64,000 nucleotides of DNA, taken from Bacillus_BD sp963787345 (GTDB taxonomy: Bacteria; Bacillota; Bacilli; Bacillales; Cytobacillaceae). The stretch is taken from contig CAWBCW010000015.1 in NCBI GenBank assembly GCA_963787345.1, positions 1 through 64,000 of the forward strand, written 5' to 3'. Below, piece after piece: positions 17,570 to 25,957 of this stretch; the stretch's first letter is position 1, and each line of letters begins with the position of its first letter. The position numbers were made by a program, and so were the translations under genes. The notes below the pieces were generated by a model. That model worked only from the letters and a program-made list of their open reading frames with translations, did no database searches and was not told the DNA's origin.

Positions 17570-18124
17570 TTGGAATTAAACGGGGTTAGAAATGAACTAT
17601 CCGTAAGAGGAAAAAACGGAATAGGATTTTTACTTTCAGCTATTGTCATTTGGTCAATCATTACAATCATATTTTTACAGTCAATAGAAATTTATCAGAA
17701 AAACATTTATATGTTGTTTTCAACAGGTCTCATGTTCCCTTTATCCGTTGGGCTTTCTACTTTGATAAAAGCTGATTGGAAGCTTAAAAATAATCCATTA
17801 GGTCATTTAGGTTTGTACTTAAATCTAGCTCAGCTTATCTATTTCCCTATACTTTTTTGGGGAATGATAAAAAGTCCGAACGATGCTATCTTATTTTTTG
17901 CAATTATAATAGGAGCCCACTTTTTTCCTTATGGCTGGTTTTATAATGCTAAAGCCTTTTATGTAATGGCACCTGTGATGTCGGTCTCAATGATATTTTT
18001 AGGCTCGTATCTAAATGGAGATAACCTATGGTTGATCCCCGTTTCCATTATCATTTTCTTGTTCTTTTTAATTTTTTGGCTCTACTTAGATTATAAGAGG
18101 AAAATAAAAGAGGTTGAGTATTAA
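17570..18124 (+). CDS. Six-helix membrane protein (DUF7010-like)
   Basis: 184-aa integral membrane protein with about six hydrophobic helices (about residues 18-36, 45-62, 83-100, 107-124, 128-146 and 153-173) and a basic C terminus (YKRKIKEVEY). It resembles Firmicute membrane proteins grouped as DUF7010; this is from memory and not checked. TTG start with GGGGAG upstream. Monocistronic, with a hairpin at 18150-18170 (AGACCATC/GATGGTCT) downstream. Function unknown. Confidence 0.65.
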   Translation: MELNGVRNELSVRGKNGIGFLLSAIVIWSIITIIFLQSIEIYQKNIYMLFSTGLMFPLSVGLSTLIKADWKLKNNPLGHLGLYLNLAQLIYFPILFWGMIKSPNDAILFFAIIIGAHFFPYGWFYNAKAFYVMAPVMSVSMIFLGSYLNGDNLWLIPVSIIIFLFFLIFWLYLDYKRKIKEVEY

Positions 18125-18149
18125 ACAAATAGATCACTTTAGTTAAGGA

Positions 18150-18170
18150 AGACCATCGTAATGATGGTCT
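18150..18170 (+). terminator. Terminator after the six-helix membrane protein
   Basis: Hairpin AGACCATC-GTAAT-GATGGTCT followed by ATTTTC. Confidence 0.65.
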
Positions 18171-18319
18171 ATTTTCATATCCAAAATCTCAACACTATTG
18201 TTTAATTGACTTTTTCATCGGTCCCAAATCTCTCCCTCGTTTCACCTTATTACACTTGTATACATAGAGAAAGAACGCTATTATTTTAAATGATTATATA
18301 ATAGAAGATAGGTGTCCAA

Positions 18320-19480
18320 ATGGATAAACGTGTGTATTTATTAACAATCGTCTCGTTTGTAGTTGGGATGGTTGAGTTAATTATTGGTGGTATTTTAGAT
18401 ATCGTTGCAACTGATTTAGGGGTTAGTGTTGGACAGGCTGGGTTATTAATTACAATTTTCTCTGTTACTTTTGCTATTTCTGCTCCGATTTTATCTGTTT
18501 TAACAGCAAAGATTGAACGGAAACGTTTAACATTAGTCGCTTTATTTATCTTTTTAGTTGGAAACTTAGTAGCTGTTGTGAGCCCTTCCTTTTCCGTTTT
18601 GTTCATTTCAAGGATCATCTCTGCAGGGAGTAGTTCGTTGCTGATCGTTTTATGTGTAGTAATGGCAGCGAATATTGTCCAGCCGCAATATCGCGCTCGG
18701 GCGATTGGCATTGTGAATATGGGCGTCAGCGGTTCCCTTGTACTAGGCATTCCCTTTGGATTAATGCTCGGAAATACGTTTGGCTGGAGAGCCCCCTTTA
18801 TCTTCATTTCTGGGCTAAGCATTCTGTCGATAGCAGGAATCTATTTTTTCATGGGGAGAGTGGCTCCAACTCCACAGGTATCAATTGGAAAACAACTAGC
18901 CTCACTTAAAAATCACAGGATATTATTTGCTCAACTTACTTCCGTGATTTTTCTGACAGGACATAGTACGTTATATTCCTTTTTAACCCCCTTTGTCAAA
19001 ACAACATTAGGGTTAGACGGTTCGTGGATCAGTATCATCTACTTAATTTTTGGCATTTCTGCATTAAGTGGCGGAGCAATCGGTGGTACATTAGCTGATC
19101 GTTTTGGTGAAAAACCTACGATTCTTAGTCTTATTGTCATTTTTGGTGTTGCGATTTTCTCTATTCCCTACTCCACTTTCGCTTTACCTCTTTTCTTAAC
19201 CGTTCTAGTGATATGGGGAATGATGAGCTGGGCTATCACACCTCCAATGCAAAGTTACCTCATGGGCGTTTCACCCGAAACTGCCAATATTCAAATCAGC
19301 CTAAATAATTCGGCCGTCCATCTGGGCATTGCATTCGGCTCTTTAATAGGCGGTGTCGTTATTGATCGCTCATCCGTTGAAATGAATCCTACCGTCGGCG
19401 GGATGTTCGTCATTGTCGCTCTTTGTACAGGTTTGATTTCAATGGCAAAAGGAAGAAAAAGAGCGTTGATTAAAACGTGA
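18320..19480 (+). CDS. MFS transporter, DHA1-like (AraJ/YdhL type)
   Basis: 386-aa 12-helix permease. It starts MDKRVYLLTIVSFVVGMVE, typical of the AraJ/YdhL/PbuE branch, which exports sugars, purines or drugs. The loop 2-3 motif is TAKIERKRLT and the loop 8-9 copy is GTLADRFGEKPT. AGGTG precedes the ATG. Followed by a clear terminator (19526-19557). A degenerate copy of its last third lies at 30335-30715. Substrate not predictable; given nearby purF paralogues a purine-related role is possible but speculative. Confidence 0.85.
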   Translation: MDKRVYLLTIVSFVVGMVELIIGGILDIVATDLGVSVGQAGLLITIFSVTFAISAPILSVLTAKIERKRLTLVALFIFLVGNLVAVVSPSFSVLFISRIISAGSSSLLIVLCVVMAANIVQPQYRARAIGIVNMGVSGSLVLGIPFGLMLGNTFGWRAPFIFISGLSILSIAGIYFFMGRVAPTPQVSIGKQLASLKNHRILFAQLTSVIFLTGHSTLYSFLTPFVKTTLGLDGSWISIIYLIFGISALSGGAIGGTLADRFGEKPTILSLIVIFGVAIFSIPYSTFALPLFLTVLVIWGMMSWAITPPMQSYLMGVSPETANIQISLNNSAVHLGIAFGSLIGGVVIDRSSVEMNPTVGGMFVIVALCTGLISMAKGRKRALIKT

Positions 19481-19525
19481 TTGTAGCTGAAGATTGAGCT
19501 AGAGGGCTGTACAATTAAATCAAAT

Positions 19526-19557
19526 ACGAGAACCGTTTTTTTAAAAGCGGTTCTCGT
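19526..19557 (+). terminator. Terminator of the DHA1 MFS gene
   Basis: Hairpin ACGAGAACCG / CGGTTCTCGT with T-rich loop, 45 bases after the stop codon. Confidence 0.7.
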
Positions 19558-19609
19558 AACATTTTATTACTATAAATGTTTTCATTGAAGAGTAACTGGA
19601 GGAAAAATA

Positions 19610-20653
19610 TTGATAAGCGTATATAGCGATGTAATTCAGTTTCGAGGAAACCATTATGATTTTGGCTATAGGCAAGGTGAGCTTTTAAAGGATTCTCTTA
19701 TCCTTGCTAATCGAGAAAAGCTATGGAACAAGCCATCCACAAAATACAACTATACAATAGATGAAAAAGAAGTTAAAAAAATGATTTTTTCCTTTGCTCC
19801 TGGAATTTGGGATGAATTAATTGGTTTGTCCGAGTCTTTAAAAATGAAGTTGAGCGACACCATCCTTCAATTTGGCGGCTATTATCTTGAATATGGTAAA
19901 AGCGGTTGTTCGATTTTCACAGGCACCGAATTTCTCATGCGAAACTATGATCATGACCCTCTCTCCTATGAAGGTCGATATGTTCTATATCATCCGGCAG
20001 ACCGGGGCTATGCAACGATTGGTCCATCGATGCAAATAACAGGACGCACAGATGGGATGAACGAAAAAGGATTAGCAATGGGATATAACCTGATCAATCG
20101 TGTGAGATCAGATACCGGATTTATTTGTAATATGATTGGACGGATTGTGTTAGAAACATGTGCCAATGTCGAGGAAGCCATTTCACTTCTGAAAGAAATT
20201 CCCCATCGTCGTTCGTTCAGCTATGTGCTGCTTGATCAAACTGGGAAGTCCATTGTAGTCGAAGCCTCTCCAAGAGAAGTAATCACCCATCAGTCTAATA
20301 TTTGCACCAATCACTTTGAAATATTAACTCACGAGAATCGTTACCAGATCGAGGATTCTCACCAAAGATATCAAGCAATAAAGCACCAGGAAAGCCACTT
20401 TTCAACTGCTAACACCGCTTTTCAATTGATGAATAGTACGGACAAGAGTGTATTCTCTGAAAAATATGAAGCATGGGCGGGAACCTTGCATACAGCTGGT
20501 TATTTCCCGAATAGTAGAAAAGCCTGGTTTGCCCTTGGAGGAGACAAGCAGCCAATTATCTTTGATTTTGAGCGATGGCTTAATGGAGAAAAAATCAACG
20601 TAAAACGAATTAGAGGTAAGTTAGATACCACCATACCATTTGCCAATATGTGA
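19610..20653 (+). CDS. C45-type autoproteolytic acyltransferase/hydrolase (penicillin acylase-like)
   Basis: 347-aa Ntn-fold enzyme of the acyl-CoA:6-aminopenicillanate acyltransferase/choloylglycine hydrolase group. The putative nucleophile is Cys in KSGCSIFTG (about residue 103), followed by the family pattern MRNYDHDP and, later, GRTDGMNEKGLAMGYN, with ICTNHFE near residue 226. The peptide bond before the Cys would be cleaved autocatalytically to expose it. TTG start with TGGAGG upstream. Substrate unknown; homologues are annotated as C45 peptidases. The stop codon lies at the edge of an IS remnant. Confidence 0.82.
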   Translation: MISVYSDVIQFRGNHYDFGYRQGELLKDSLILANREKLWNKPSTKYNYTIDEKEVKKMIFSFAPGIWDELIGLSESLKMKLSDTILQFGGYYLEYGKSGCSIFTGTEFLMRNYDHDPLSYEGRYVLYHPADRGYATIGPSMQITGRTDGMNEKGLAMGYNLINRVRSDTGFICNMIGRIVLETCANVEEAISLLKEIPHRRSFSYVLLDQTGKSIVVEASPREVITHQSNICTNHFEILTHENRYQIEDSHQRYQAIKHQESHFSTANTAFQLMNSTDKSVFSEKYEAWAGTLHTAGYFPNSRKAWFALGGDKQPIIFDFERWLNGEKINVKRIRGKLDTTIPFANM

Positions 20654-20654
20654 C

Positions 20655-20900
20655 ATCCTCACGGCATTGAAATACCGTGCTTCCAAAGTAGAAGTGCGGT
20701 AGCAGCTCACTCTAACGGAGTGTCTATCTCACGACAGTCACCATGTTGTTCCATTTCTGACCCGTTGTCATCATGACCGCTATATCCCGTGCCACTCGGG
20801 ACTCCCCACGTGAAGAAGAACAGTCCTCCGTGTTTTAACTAGGATTATACCTAGTGGGCACTTGGACTTTAACTAGGATCTGTCTCACGACTGTTCTTAG
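20655..20900 (-). other. Right-end/guide-RNA-like segment of a degenerate IS200/IS605-type element
   Basis: GC-richer segment with several small hairpins lying directly 3' of the TnpB remnant, where active elements carry the right end and the omega RNA. It starts immediately after the C45 gene stop. Assignment rests on position and structure only. Confidence 0.45.
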
Positions 20901-21060
20901 CTATGCCACCAAGCTCGTGCTTGTTGCTATATTTTTTGCGGCATTCAAATCTGCATGATTGTTGTGACCACAATTCTTACACTTGAATTTATCTTTGCTT
21001 CGATTTTCTCTTCCTGCGTGTTCCTCCTATAGGCTTTTCCATTTAGGATGGCTTAGTTCA
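20901..21060 (-). pseudogene. tnpB: TnpB C-terminal remnant
   Basis: Reading leftward to TAG at 20901-20903 gives HPKWKSL, a stop, EEHAGRENRSKDKF, the zinc motif CKNCG, then HADLNAAKNIA. This is the zinc finger and last RuvC motif of an IS605-family RNA-guided nuclease TnpB. The internal TAG and missing N-terminal three quarters show it is dead. It abuts the interrupted amidohydrolase gene. Confidence 0.8.
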
Positions 21061-21065
21061 CGATG

Positions 21066-21693
21066 ACTTTTCCCACCTTTATGGCCAGTCATACAAAATC
21101 TTTACTAAACCGAATAATGAGCTTGTAGCTCTGCCAATCGACCGATTTCCAGAACGTTTTCTAGGATGGGCAGCCGTAAATCCTAAGATTCCCCAATCCG
21201 TGAAAGAAGTTGAATTCTATCTCAAACAACCCGGTTTTATTGGGGTCAAGGCTCATCCATTCATGCATCAATATTCTATTAAGGCTCTTGATCCTGTTGA
21301 GCAATGTGTGAGGAAAAAGGAATTCCAATGATCATTCATCTATCATCGGAAAAAGATTCATATAAATATTTACTTGAATAATACCCTAAACTGAAGATTA
21401 TATATGCTCATGCCGGTCTTCCTTTTTGGAAGAAACTATGGAAATGTGCAATAGATCAACCAAATGTATATGTCGACACCTCAAGTGATTATATGACCCC
21501 ATCGATTGTAATTGAGGCTGTGAATGTTCTAGTCTATCAAGAAGTTCTTTATGGATGTGATGGACCTTATGGGATGAAACAATTTAATCAATATGATTAT
21601 GGAGAAGAGAGAAGTTGGATTGATTCACTTCGAATTCCTGATCATCAAAAGGAGTACATACTAGGAAAAAACTTTTTGGAATTGATTAATTGA
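21066..21693 (+). pseudogene. Amidohydrolase-family (TIM-barrel metal hydrolase) remnant
   Basis: Pieces in the + direction match amidohydrolase_2 proteins: RFLGWAAVNPKIP and GFIGVKAHPFMHQYS up to a stop at about 21331, then in another frame IPMIIHLSSEKDS, an in-frame TAA in LLE*YPKLK, IIYAHAGLPFWKK, VYVDTSSDYM and VLYGCDGPYG to the end at 21693. The 5' part is absent, replaced by the IS remnant. One frameshift and one stop make it non-functional. Confidence 0.75.
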
Positions 21694-21788
21694 CGAAAAG
21701 GGCTCAGCCCCCGCGATTGATTGAGATCCATTCTGATTATTGTTCAATAGGATCCTTACCCATTCCTCCAACATAAAATGAAGTTTGG

Positions 21789-22178
21789 CTAATGCCCAAG
21801 AGACGGTTCCATAATCATTTTCCCTTTTACGACGATAGTGTTTTCACAACGCCCAATGAGGAAAACGTTCATTTGACTTTCGTCTTTTTGTTTCATTTCT
21901 GCCTCGACATGGATGGTTTGGTTGACGTGGACTGGATAAAGGAATTTCATTTCATAATCAGTTATCCTCATTCCCTTAAGGATCCACTCATTTGCGAGAT
22001 TTTGAGCAAGGGCCATAGTTAACATTCCATGGGCAATCGGTGCAGAAAATCCATATCTTTCCGCTTCGTTTACATCGAGGTGGATCGCGTTAAAGTCTCC
22101 TGAGAGGATGGCATATTTTCTGATCATTTCACCTGTAATGGTGAATGAACGACGAATTCGGACACACATTGAAAACAC
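21789..22178 (-). CDS. MaoC-like hydratase (hotdog fold)
   Basis: 129-aa single-hotdog protein with the hydratase 2 motif SGDFNAIHLDVNEAERYGF (about residues 26-44) and the following APIAHGMLTMALAQN; Asp and His of D-x-N-x-I-H are the catalytic pair in R-specific enoyl-CoA hydratases. It overlaps the end of the upstream gene. Start is GTG 22178 (GGAAG upstream) or ATG 22169. With its neighbour it equals the two halves of double-hotdog MaoC dehydratases. It is the last gene of the bioY - ligase - thiolase cluster, suggesting beta-oxidation-like chemistry on a CoA thioester. Confidence 0.82.
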   Translation of the reverse strand: MFSMCVRIRRSFTITGEMIRKYAILSGDFNAIHLDVNEAERYGFSAPIAHGMLTMALAQNLANEWILKGMRITDYEMKFLYPVHVNQTIHVEAEMKQKDESQMNVFLIGRCENTIVVKGKMIMEPSLGH

Positions 22179-22477
22179 TCTCTTCCTTTCATGTCATACC
22201 CAATCAAAGATTGAATAAAAAACAGATAATCTCCTTTTTGACGTTTTTGATCAAGCGTCACTACACAGCGGTATCGTTCCCCAATCTCGAGCTCAACATA
22301 ACATGCACTCGATTGTTTTCGGTGTATCGGCGCTCCCTCGTAATGCCATGGCACTTCGATTTCACGATAAAAAACACACGGAAAAGTGGGCGGGATCCTT
22401 ACTTGCTTGCCAAAAATAGCCTCATAGTCTTGGAGCATTTTTTCTGTAATTGTAACAACAGCTGTCACCGTTTTCAT
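22124..22477 (-). CDS. MaoC N-terminal-type (FAS1-like dehydratase) hotdog protein
   Basis: 117-aa hotdog-fold protein resembling the non-catalytic N-terminal half of MaoC/HsdAB dehydratases (TITEKMLQDYEAIFGKQ near the start, PPTFPCVFYREIEVPW, then YVELEIGERYRCVVTLDQ and FFIQSLIGYDMKGR). I place the start at ATG 22477, which overlaps the thiolase stop by ATGA and has GGGAGAG 6 bases upstream. It probably dimerises with the product of the next gene to give a functional hydratase. Confidence 0.75.
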   Translation of the reverse strand: MKTVTAVVTITEKMLQDYEAIFGKQVRIPPTFPCVFYREIEVPWHYEGAPIHRKQSSACYVELEIGERYRCVVTLDQKRQKGDYLFFIQSLIGYDMKGRECFQCVSEFVVHSPLQVK

Positions 22478-23568
22478 CGCAAACTCTCCCATAATATCGC
22501 AACTCCAATACCGCCACCAATTCCAATGGACGAAATCGTATAGTTCGTCTTGTATCGCTGAATCTCATGAAATAATCTTGTGACAAGGATGGCACCGGAC
22601 GCTCCGTACGGATGACCGAATGCAATCGCGCCCCCTTCTCTGTTGATTTTTTCATAAGAAATCTCCAGCTCTTTGACAAAGGCCACTACTTTAGAAGCAA
22701 AGGCTTCATTGATTTCAAACAAATCGATATCTTTTGTCGTAAGAGAATGTTTCTGCAGGAGATGACGAACAGATGGAATCGGGCCAAGTGCTGGATAATT
22801 TGGATCAACACCAATGACTGCACTATCAACAAAACGAAGGATGGGCTCAAACCCTAGCTCGGCTGCCTTTTCCTCAGACATGATAAGAACAGCCGCTGCC
22901 CCATCATTAATGCCGCAGCAATTCCCCAATGTTATCGTTCCATCCACTTTGAAGCAAGGAGACAAACGCCGAAGCATTCTTTCATAATTCATTTTAGAAT
23001 TGACACTCTCATCCTGGAGAGGGATCCCCGGAATTGTAACAAGTTCATCCATATAATACCCCTCATTGATCGCTTCAACAGCCCGTTGATAGCTTAGCAA
23101 TGCGTACTCATCTTGCATCTCGCGCGTAATCCCGTATTTTTCCGCGACATGCTCTGCCGCAACGCCCATCTCCGGGTCACCAATCCACTCAGGCGAAAAA
23201 CGAGCTCTTTTTTGAAATGGAGATTGACTCGTACTCTCAACCCCACCGGCAATATAAATCTGCCCTGCTCCGCCTTGAATCAAGTGACAGGCAAGACGAA
23301 TCGCTTCTAATCCGGCCCCGCATTGCCGATCAATCGTAACCCCTGGGATGGAAAAAGGCAGTCCGCTTTCCAATGCAGATAGTCTCGCAACATTGCCTCC
23401 AGGCCCGACGACATTTCCTAAAATCACATCATCGACCGTATCTGGCAAATCTTGTACAAGCTCTCTTATGACAAATGCGGCAAGTTGTTCAGGTGAGTAA
23501 TCCTTTAAAAAACCGTCCTTTTTTCCAATGACTGTCCGTTTCGCTTTGACAACTACGGCCTTTGGCAT
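22474..23568 (-). CDS. yhfS: Thiolase-family acyl-CoA acyltransferase (YhfS-like)
   Basis: Thiolases condense or cleave acyl-CoA and acetyl-CoA. The 364-aa protein has the nucleophile Cys in TIDRQCGAGLEAI (about residue 85), NEAFA (about 288) and GHPYGASGA (about 320). The second catalytic Cys, normally in C-I-G-G-G near the C terminus, is replaced: the sequence reads SIGIGGGIGVA. The protein is also about 25 residues shorter than typical thiolases. GGAGGG lies 8 bases before the ATG. Order bioY - AMP ligase - thiolase matches B. subtilis yhfU-yhfT-yhfS, a biotin-regulated (BirA) operon. Two MaoC genes are added here. Confidence 0.87.
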   Translation of the reverse strand: MPKAVVVKAKRTVIGKKDGFLKDYSPEQLAAFVIRELVQDLPDTVDDVILGNVVGPGGNVARLSALESGLPFSIPGVTIDRQCGAGLEAIRLACHLIQGGAGQIYIAGGVESTSQSPFQKRARFSPEWIGDPEMGVAAEHVAEKYGITREMQDEYALLSYQRAVEAINEGYYMDELVTIPGIPLQDESVNSKMNYERMLRRLSPCFKVDGTITLGNCCGINDGAAAVLIMSEEKAAELGFEPILRFVDSAVIGVDPNYPALGPIPSVRHLLQKHSLTTKDIDLFEINEAFASKVVAFVKELEISYEKINREGGAIAFGHPYGASGAILVTRLFHEIQRYKTNYTISSIGIGGGIGVAILWESLR

Positions 23569-23639
23569 GGTGAGATCCCTCCATTTCTGTACAAAATCAT
23601 GTCTGTTAATAAAGTGAAACTTCCATCAGTAGGGATTTT

Positions 23640-23812
23640 CTTCCACCCCCGCTGATGGTTAGTCACGCAGAGCCTGATTGAGCAAATCTTGCGGGCTGAA
23701 GCCCAAAGATAAATCTTATTTCACCAATCGGAGCTTTACGGGCAGTTGATCCCCCACCTATCTTCTTTTATTGTACTCAGAATCTTGAGGTGGGGGTCTT
23801 ACTGCCCGTTAA
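23640..23812. repeat. Structured repeat element inside the bioY operon
   Basis: 240-bp gap between two operon genes. Nested inverted repeats are seen: CGGGCAGT at 23739-23746 with ACTGCCCG at 23801-23808, enclosing CCCCCACCT with AGGTGGGGG. A smaller hairpin, GCGGGCTGAAGCCC, lies at 23688-23701. The form is that of an IS200/IS605-like end or miniature element. If transcribed it would fold into a large hairpin and could reduce expression of the downstream thiolase and MaoC genes. Confidence 0.55.
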
Positions 23813-25251
23813 GCCTGAGAAAACCATTTCCTTACTTCTTGCCGGGAAATCTTTCCTCCTGTCGTATAAGGGAAAGTCTCTGTCTTTTTCCATAATCTTG
23901 GAATTTTATAGGATGTGAGATGCTCTAAACAATAACGTTTCAATTTGTCGAGTGATACACTGCCTTTTACACAGGCAGCGACTTTTTCGCCCCAGTGCTC
24001 ATCTTTGATTCCTACTACAACCACTTCCTCAACGCCCTCACACTTTTTCAACACCTGTTCAATTTCCTGCGGGTAAATATTGATTCCTCCATAAAGAATC
24101 ATGTCATTTTGCCTGCCAAGAATATAGACATACCCTTCTTCATTCCTTTTGGCAATGTCATAAACGGTTGCCCAATCACCTTGCAGAACTTTGTTCGTTT
24201 CTTCCTCATTATTGATATAGCCGTCAAAGAGCATCTTGCTTTTCACATAAAGAATTCCTTCTTCACCAACCACTACTTCCAGACCTTCTTGATTGCGAAT
24301 GCTTAATTCAACATTATGAAACACTCGTCCTACTGAATCAGGAAAATCATGTTGCTCCTCATTTTTCAATACCGTGACATAGCTTAGTTCGGAGGAGCCA
24401 TAGAACTCATAAAGAAAAGCATTTGGAAACCTCTTCCACATTTCTTTCTTTGTACGTGGCAGCCATTTAGCCCCTGTGGAGATTATCCGTACGGCTCCAT
24501 CGTATGTATACCCTTCTTCAATTAACGCCTGCAGCATGGTCGGCACGACATAAATCGTAGAAATGGGATGTGTTTGTAAGTAAGACATGAATCGTACAGG
24601 ATTAAACTTTTTTAATAGATAGACCGTGCCCCCGAAGAAGAGAGTACCCAAAGCACCGAATAAAAAAGTGGAACTCACAAAGGAACCTGGGATTAAGGCA
24701 TGGTCACCAGGCTCTATCCCAATATCCACAGCATTGCAGCGGAAACTTTCGACCCAGGAACGTTGAGAGCGAACAAATGCCTTTGGCTTTCCTGTTGATC
24801 CAGACGTAAACCCGATATAAAATGGCATATTGTCTTCTTGCAGTTTTTCCCATTCACACCCCTGATCTAACCAGTTCTCCACTTCATCAGAAAAAAGAAC
24901 TTTACCACGATATGATCGGAAAATAGACTTCATTTTCACATCTGCAATAATGAGATCTGGTTCCGTTTGTTGAAGGCGTTCCGTGATTTCCGCCGGTTTC
25001 CAACGAATATCACCAACTATATTCGCCCAACCTGCCTCACAGGCACCTGCAAAAAGCTGTAAAAACAGATACCCATTAGGCAAAAATAAAGCGACTCTTT
25101 TCGTTACAGCCTTTTCTGTTGAAAGAGCAGCCGCTACCCTTTGGACATCTTCATGCCATTGCCGATATAGGATCACTTCTTCATCGGTTATGACAGCAGG
25201 CTGGTTTGGATGTTTTTCAGCAAACATTTCATATGGACTTGTCACACGCAT
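23809..25251 (-). CDS. yhfT: AMP-forming acyl-CoA ligase (YhfT-like)
   Basis: 480-aa adenylate-forming enzyme that activates a carboxylate to acyl-AMP and then acyl-CoA. Motifs: P-loop TSGSTGKPKAF (about residue 150), YEFYGSSE (about 286), and the C-terminal YGGINIYPQEIEQVL (about 395) with the catalytic lysine region TTGGKISRQE (about 465). Start ATG 25251 follows the bioY stop by one base, so translation is probably coupled; a longer ORF overlaps bioY. In B. subtilis the homologue yhfT is co-transcribed with yhfU and repressed by biotin. A role in supplying a fatty-acid precursor for pimelate/biotin is an inference. Confidence 0.85.
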   Translation of the reverse strand: MRVTSPYEMFAEKHPNQPAVITDEEVILYRQWHEDVQRVAAALSTEKAVTKRVALFLPNGYLFLQLFAGACEAGWANIVGDIRWKPAEITERLQQTEPDLIIADVKMKSIFRSYRGKVLFSDEVENWLDQGCEWEKLQEDNMPFYIGFTSGSTGKPKAFVRSQRSWVESFRCNAVDIGIEPGDHALIPGSFVSSTFLFGALGTLFFGGTVYLLKKFNPVRFMSYLQTHPISTIYVVPTMLQALIEEGYTYDGAVRIISTGAKWLPRTKKEMWKRFPNAFLYEFYGSSELSYVTVLKNEEQHDFPDSVGRVFHNVELSIRNQEGLEVVVGEEGILYVKSKMLFDGYINNEEETNKVLQGDWATVYDIAKRNEEGYVYILGRQNDMILYGGINIYPQEIEQVLKKCEGVEEVVVVGIKDEHWGEKVAACVKGSVSLDKLKRYCLEHLTSYKIPRLWKKTETFPYTTGGKISRQEVRKWFSQA

Positions 25252-25252
25252 T

Positions 25253-25813
25253 TTATGCACGAACCTCTTTTCTAAACGGTGCTGCATTCATGAGTCTCAC
25301 GGCAAGAACGGAAGCAACAACGACCTTCGTTACGTCCCCAGGTAAAAAGACAAGGCTTGTCAACACGGCTTCGACGAGTGAAATATTCATGATCAAGGCT
25401 TGAATCGGTATCCCGAATAAATAAACAACGAAGATCCCGCCAAAAAGATTAATCGGTAAGAGTTTAATAAACTTTCCTTCTTTTAGTCGGTAAGCGAACC
25501 AGCCAATGACAAATGCCCCTGCCACATAACCAAGCAAGTACCCAGCTGATGGACCGACAAGCACACCGATTCCGCCTCGTCCTCCTGATAAAAGCGGAAG
25601 CCCCGCTACGACTAATGATAAAAACAAAATTTGACTAAGTGCTGCATATTTTGCACCAAAGCGAGCTCCGAGTACACTTCCAGCTAACATAACTCCCAGA
25701 GACTGTAATGTAATCGGCACCGGTGAAATCCCGATAAAGATTGGTGGCATCATTCCTAAAACACCCATAATGGTCGCAAACATAGATACATAAATTAATT
25801 TTTTTAATTTCAT
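25253..25813 (-). CDS. bioY: BioY family biotin transporter (ECF S component)
   Basis: 186-aa integral membrane protein with about six helices and the BioY signature: PVPITLQSLGVMLAGSVLG (about 33-51), then GGRGGIGVLVGPSAGYLLGY (about 78-97). Homologous to B. subtilis YhfU (BioY2). It binds biotin and works alone or with the shared ECF energizing module. First gene of a leftward operon; a BirA-box-like sequence overlaps its leader (25818-25846), pointing to repression by biotin. Confidence 0.9.
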   Translation of the reverse strand: MKLKKLIYVSMFATIMGVLGMMPPIFIGISPVPITLQSLGVMLAGSVLGARFGAKYAALSQILFLSLVVAGLPLLSGGRGGIGVLVGPSAGYLLGYVAGAFVIGWFAYRLKEGKFIKLLPINLFGGIFVVYLFGIPIQALIMNISLVEAVLTSLVFLPGDVTKVVVASVLAVRLMNAAPFRKEVRA

Positions 25814-25817
25814 TGAA

Positions 25818-25846
25818 TGTCAGCCTTTCTTATTTGTAAATTAACA
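25818..25846 (-). promoter_or_regulatory. Putative BirA operator upstream of bioY
   Basis: On the - strand: TGTTAAT, 15 bases, GCTGACA. Compared with the B. subtilis BirA pattern (TGTTAAC-N15-GTTAACA) the left arm has one mismatch and the right arm two. A -10-like TATACT lies two bases upstream of it, the same geometry as at bioB. It overlaps the ribosome binding site. Confidence 0.5.
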
Positions 25847-25957
25847 TGAGTATAACCCCTCGTTTATTCTCTTATAAAGCAAATAAATTCTGACACGGAA
25901 TAGAGAAAACAGAGAGGTTGTTGTCATGTTAGCCTTATCTCTAGTAAACTTTTAAAG

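Noticed and set aside
18286..18822. 178-codon - strand ORF
   Set aside because: Antisense to the MFS gene, no ribosome site, low-complexity translation.
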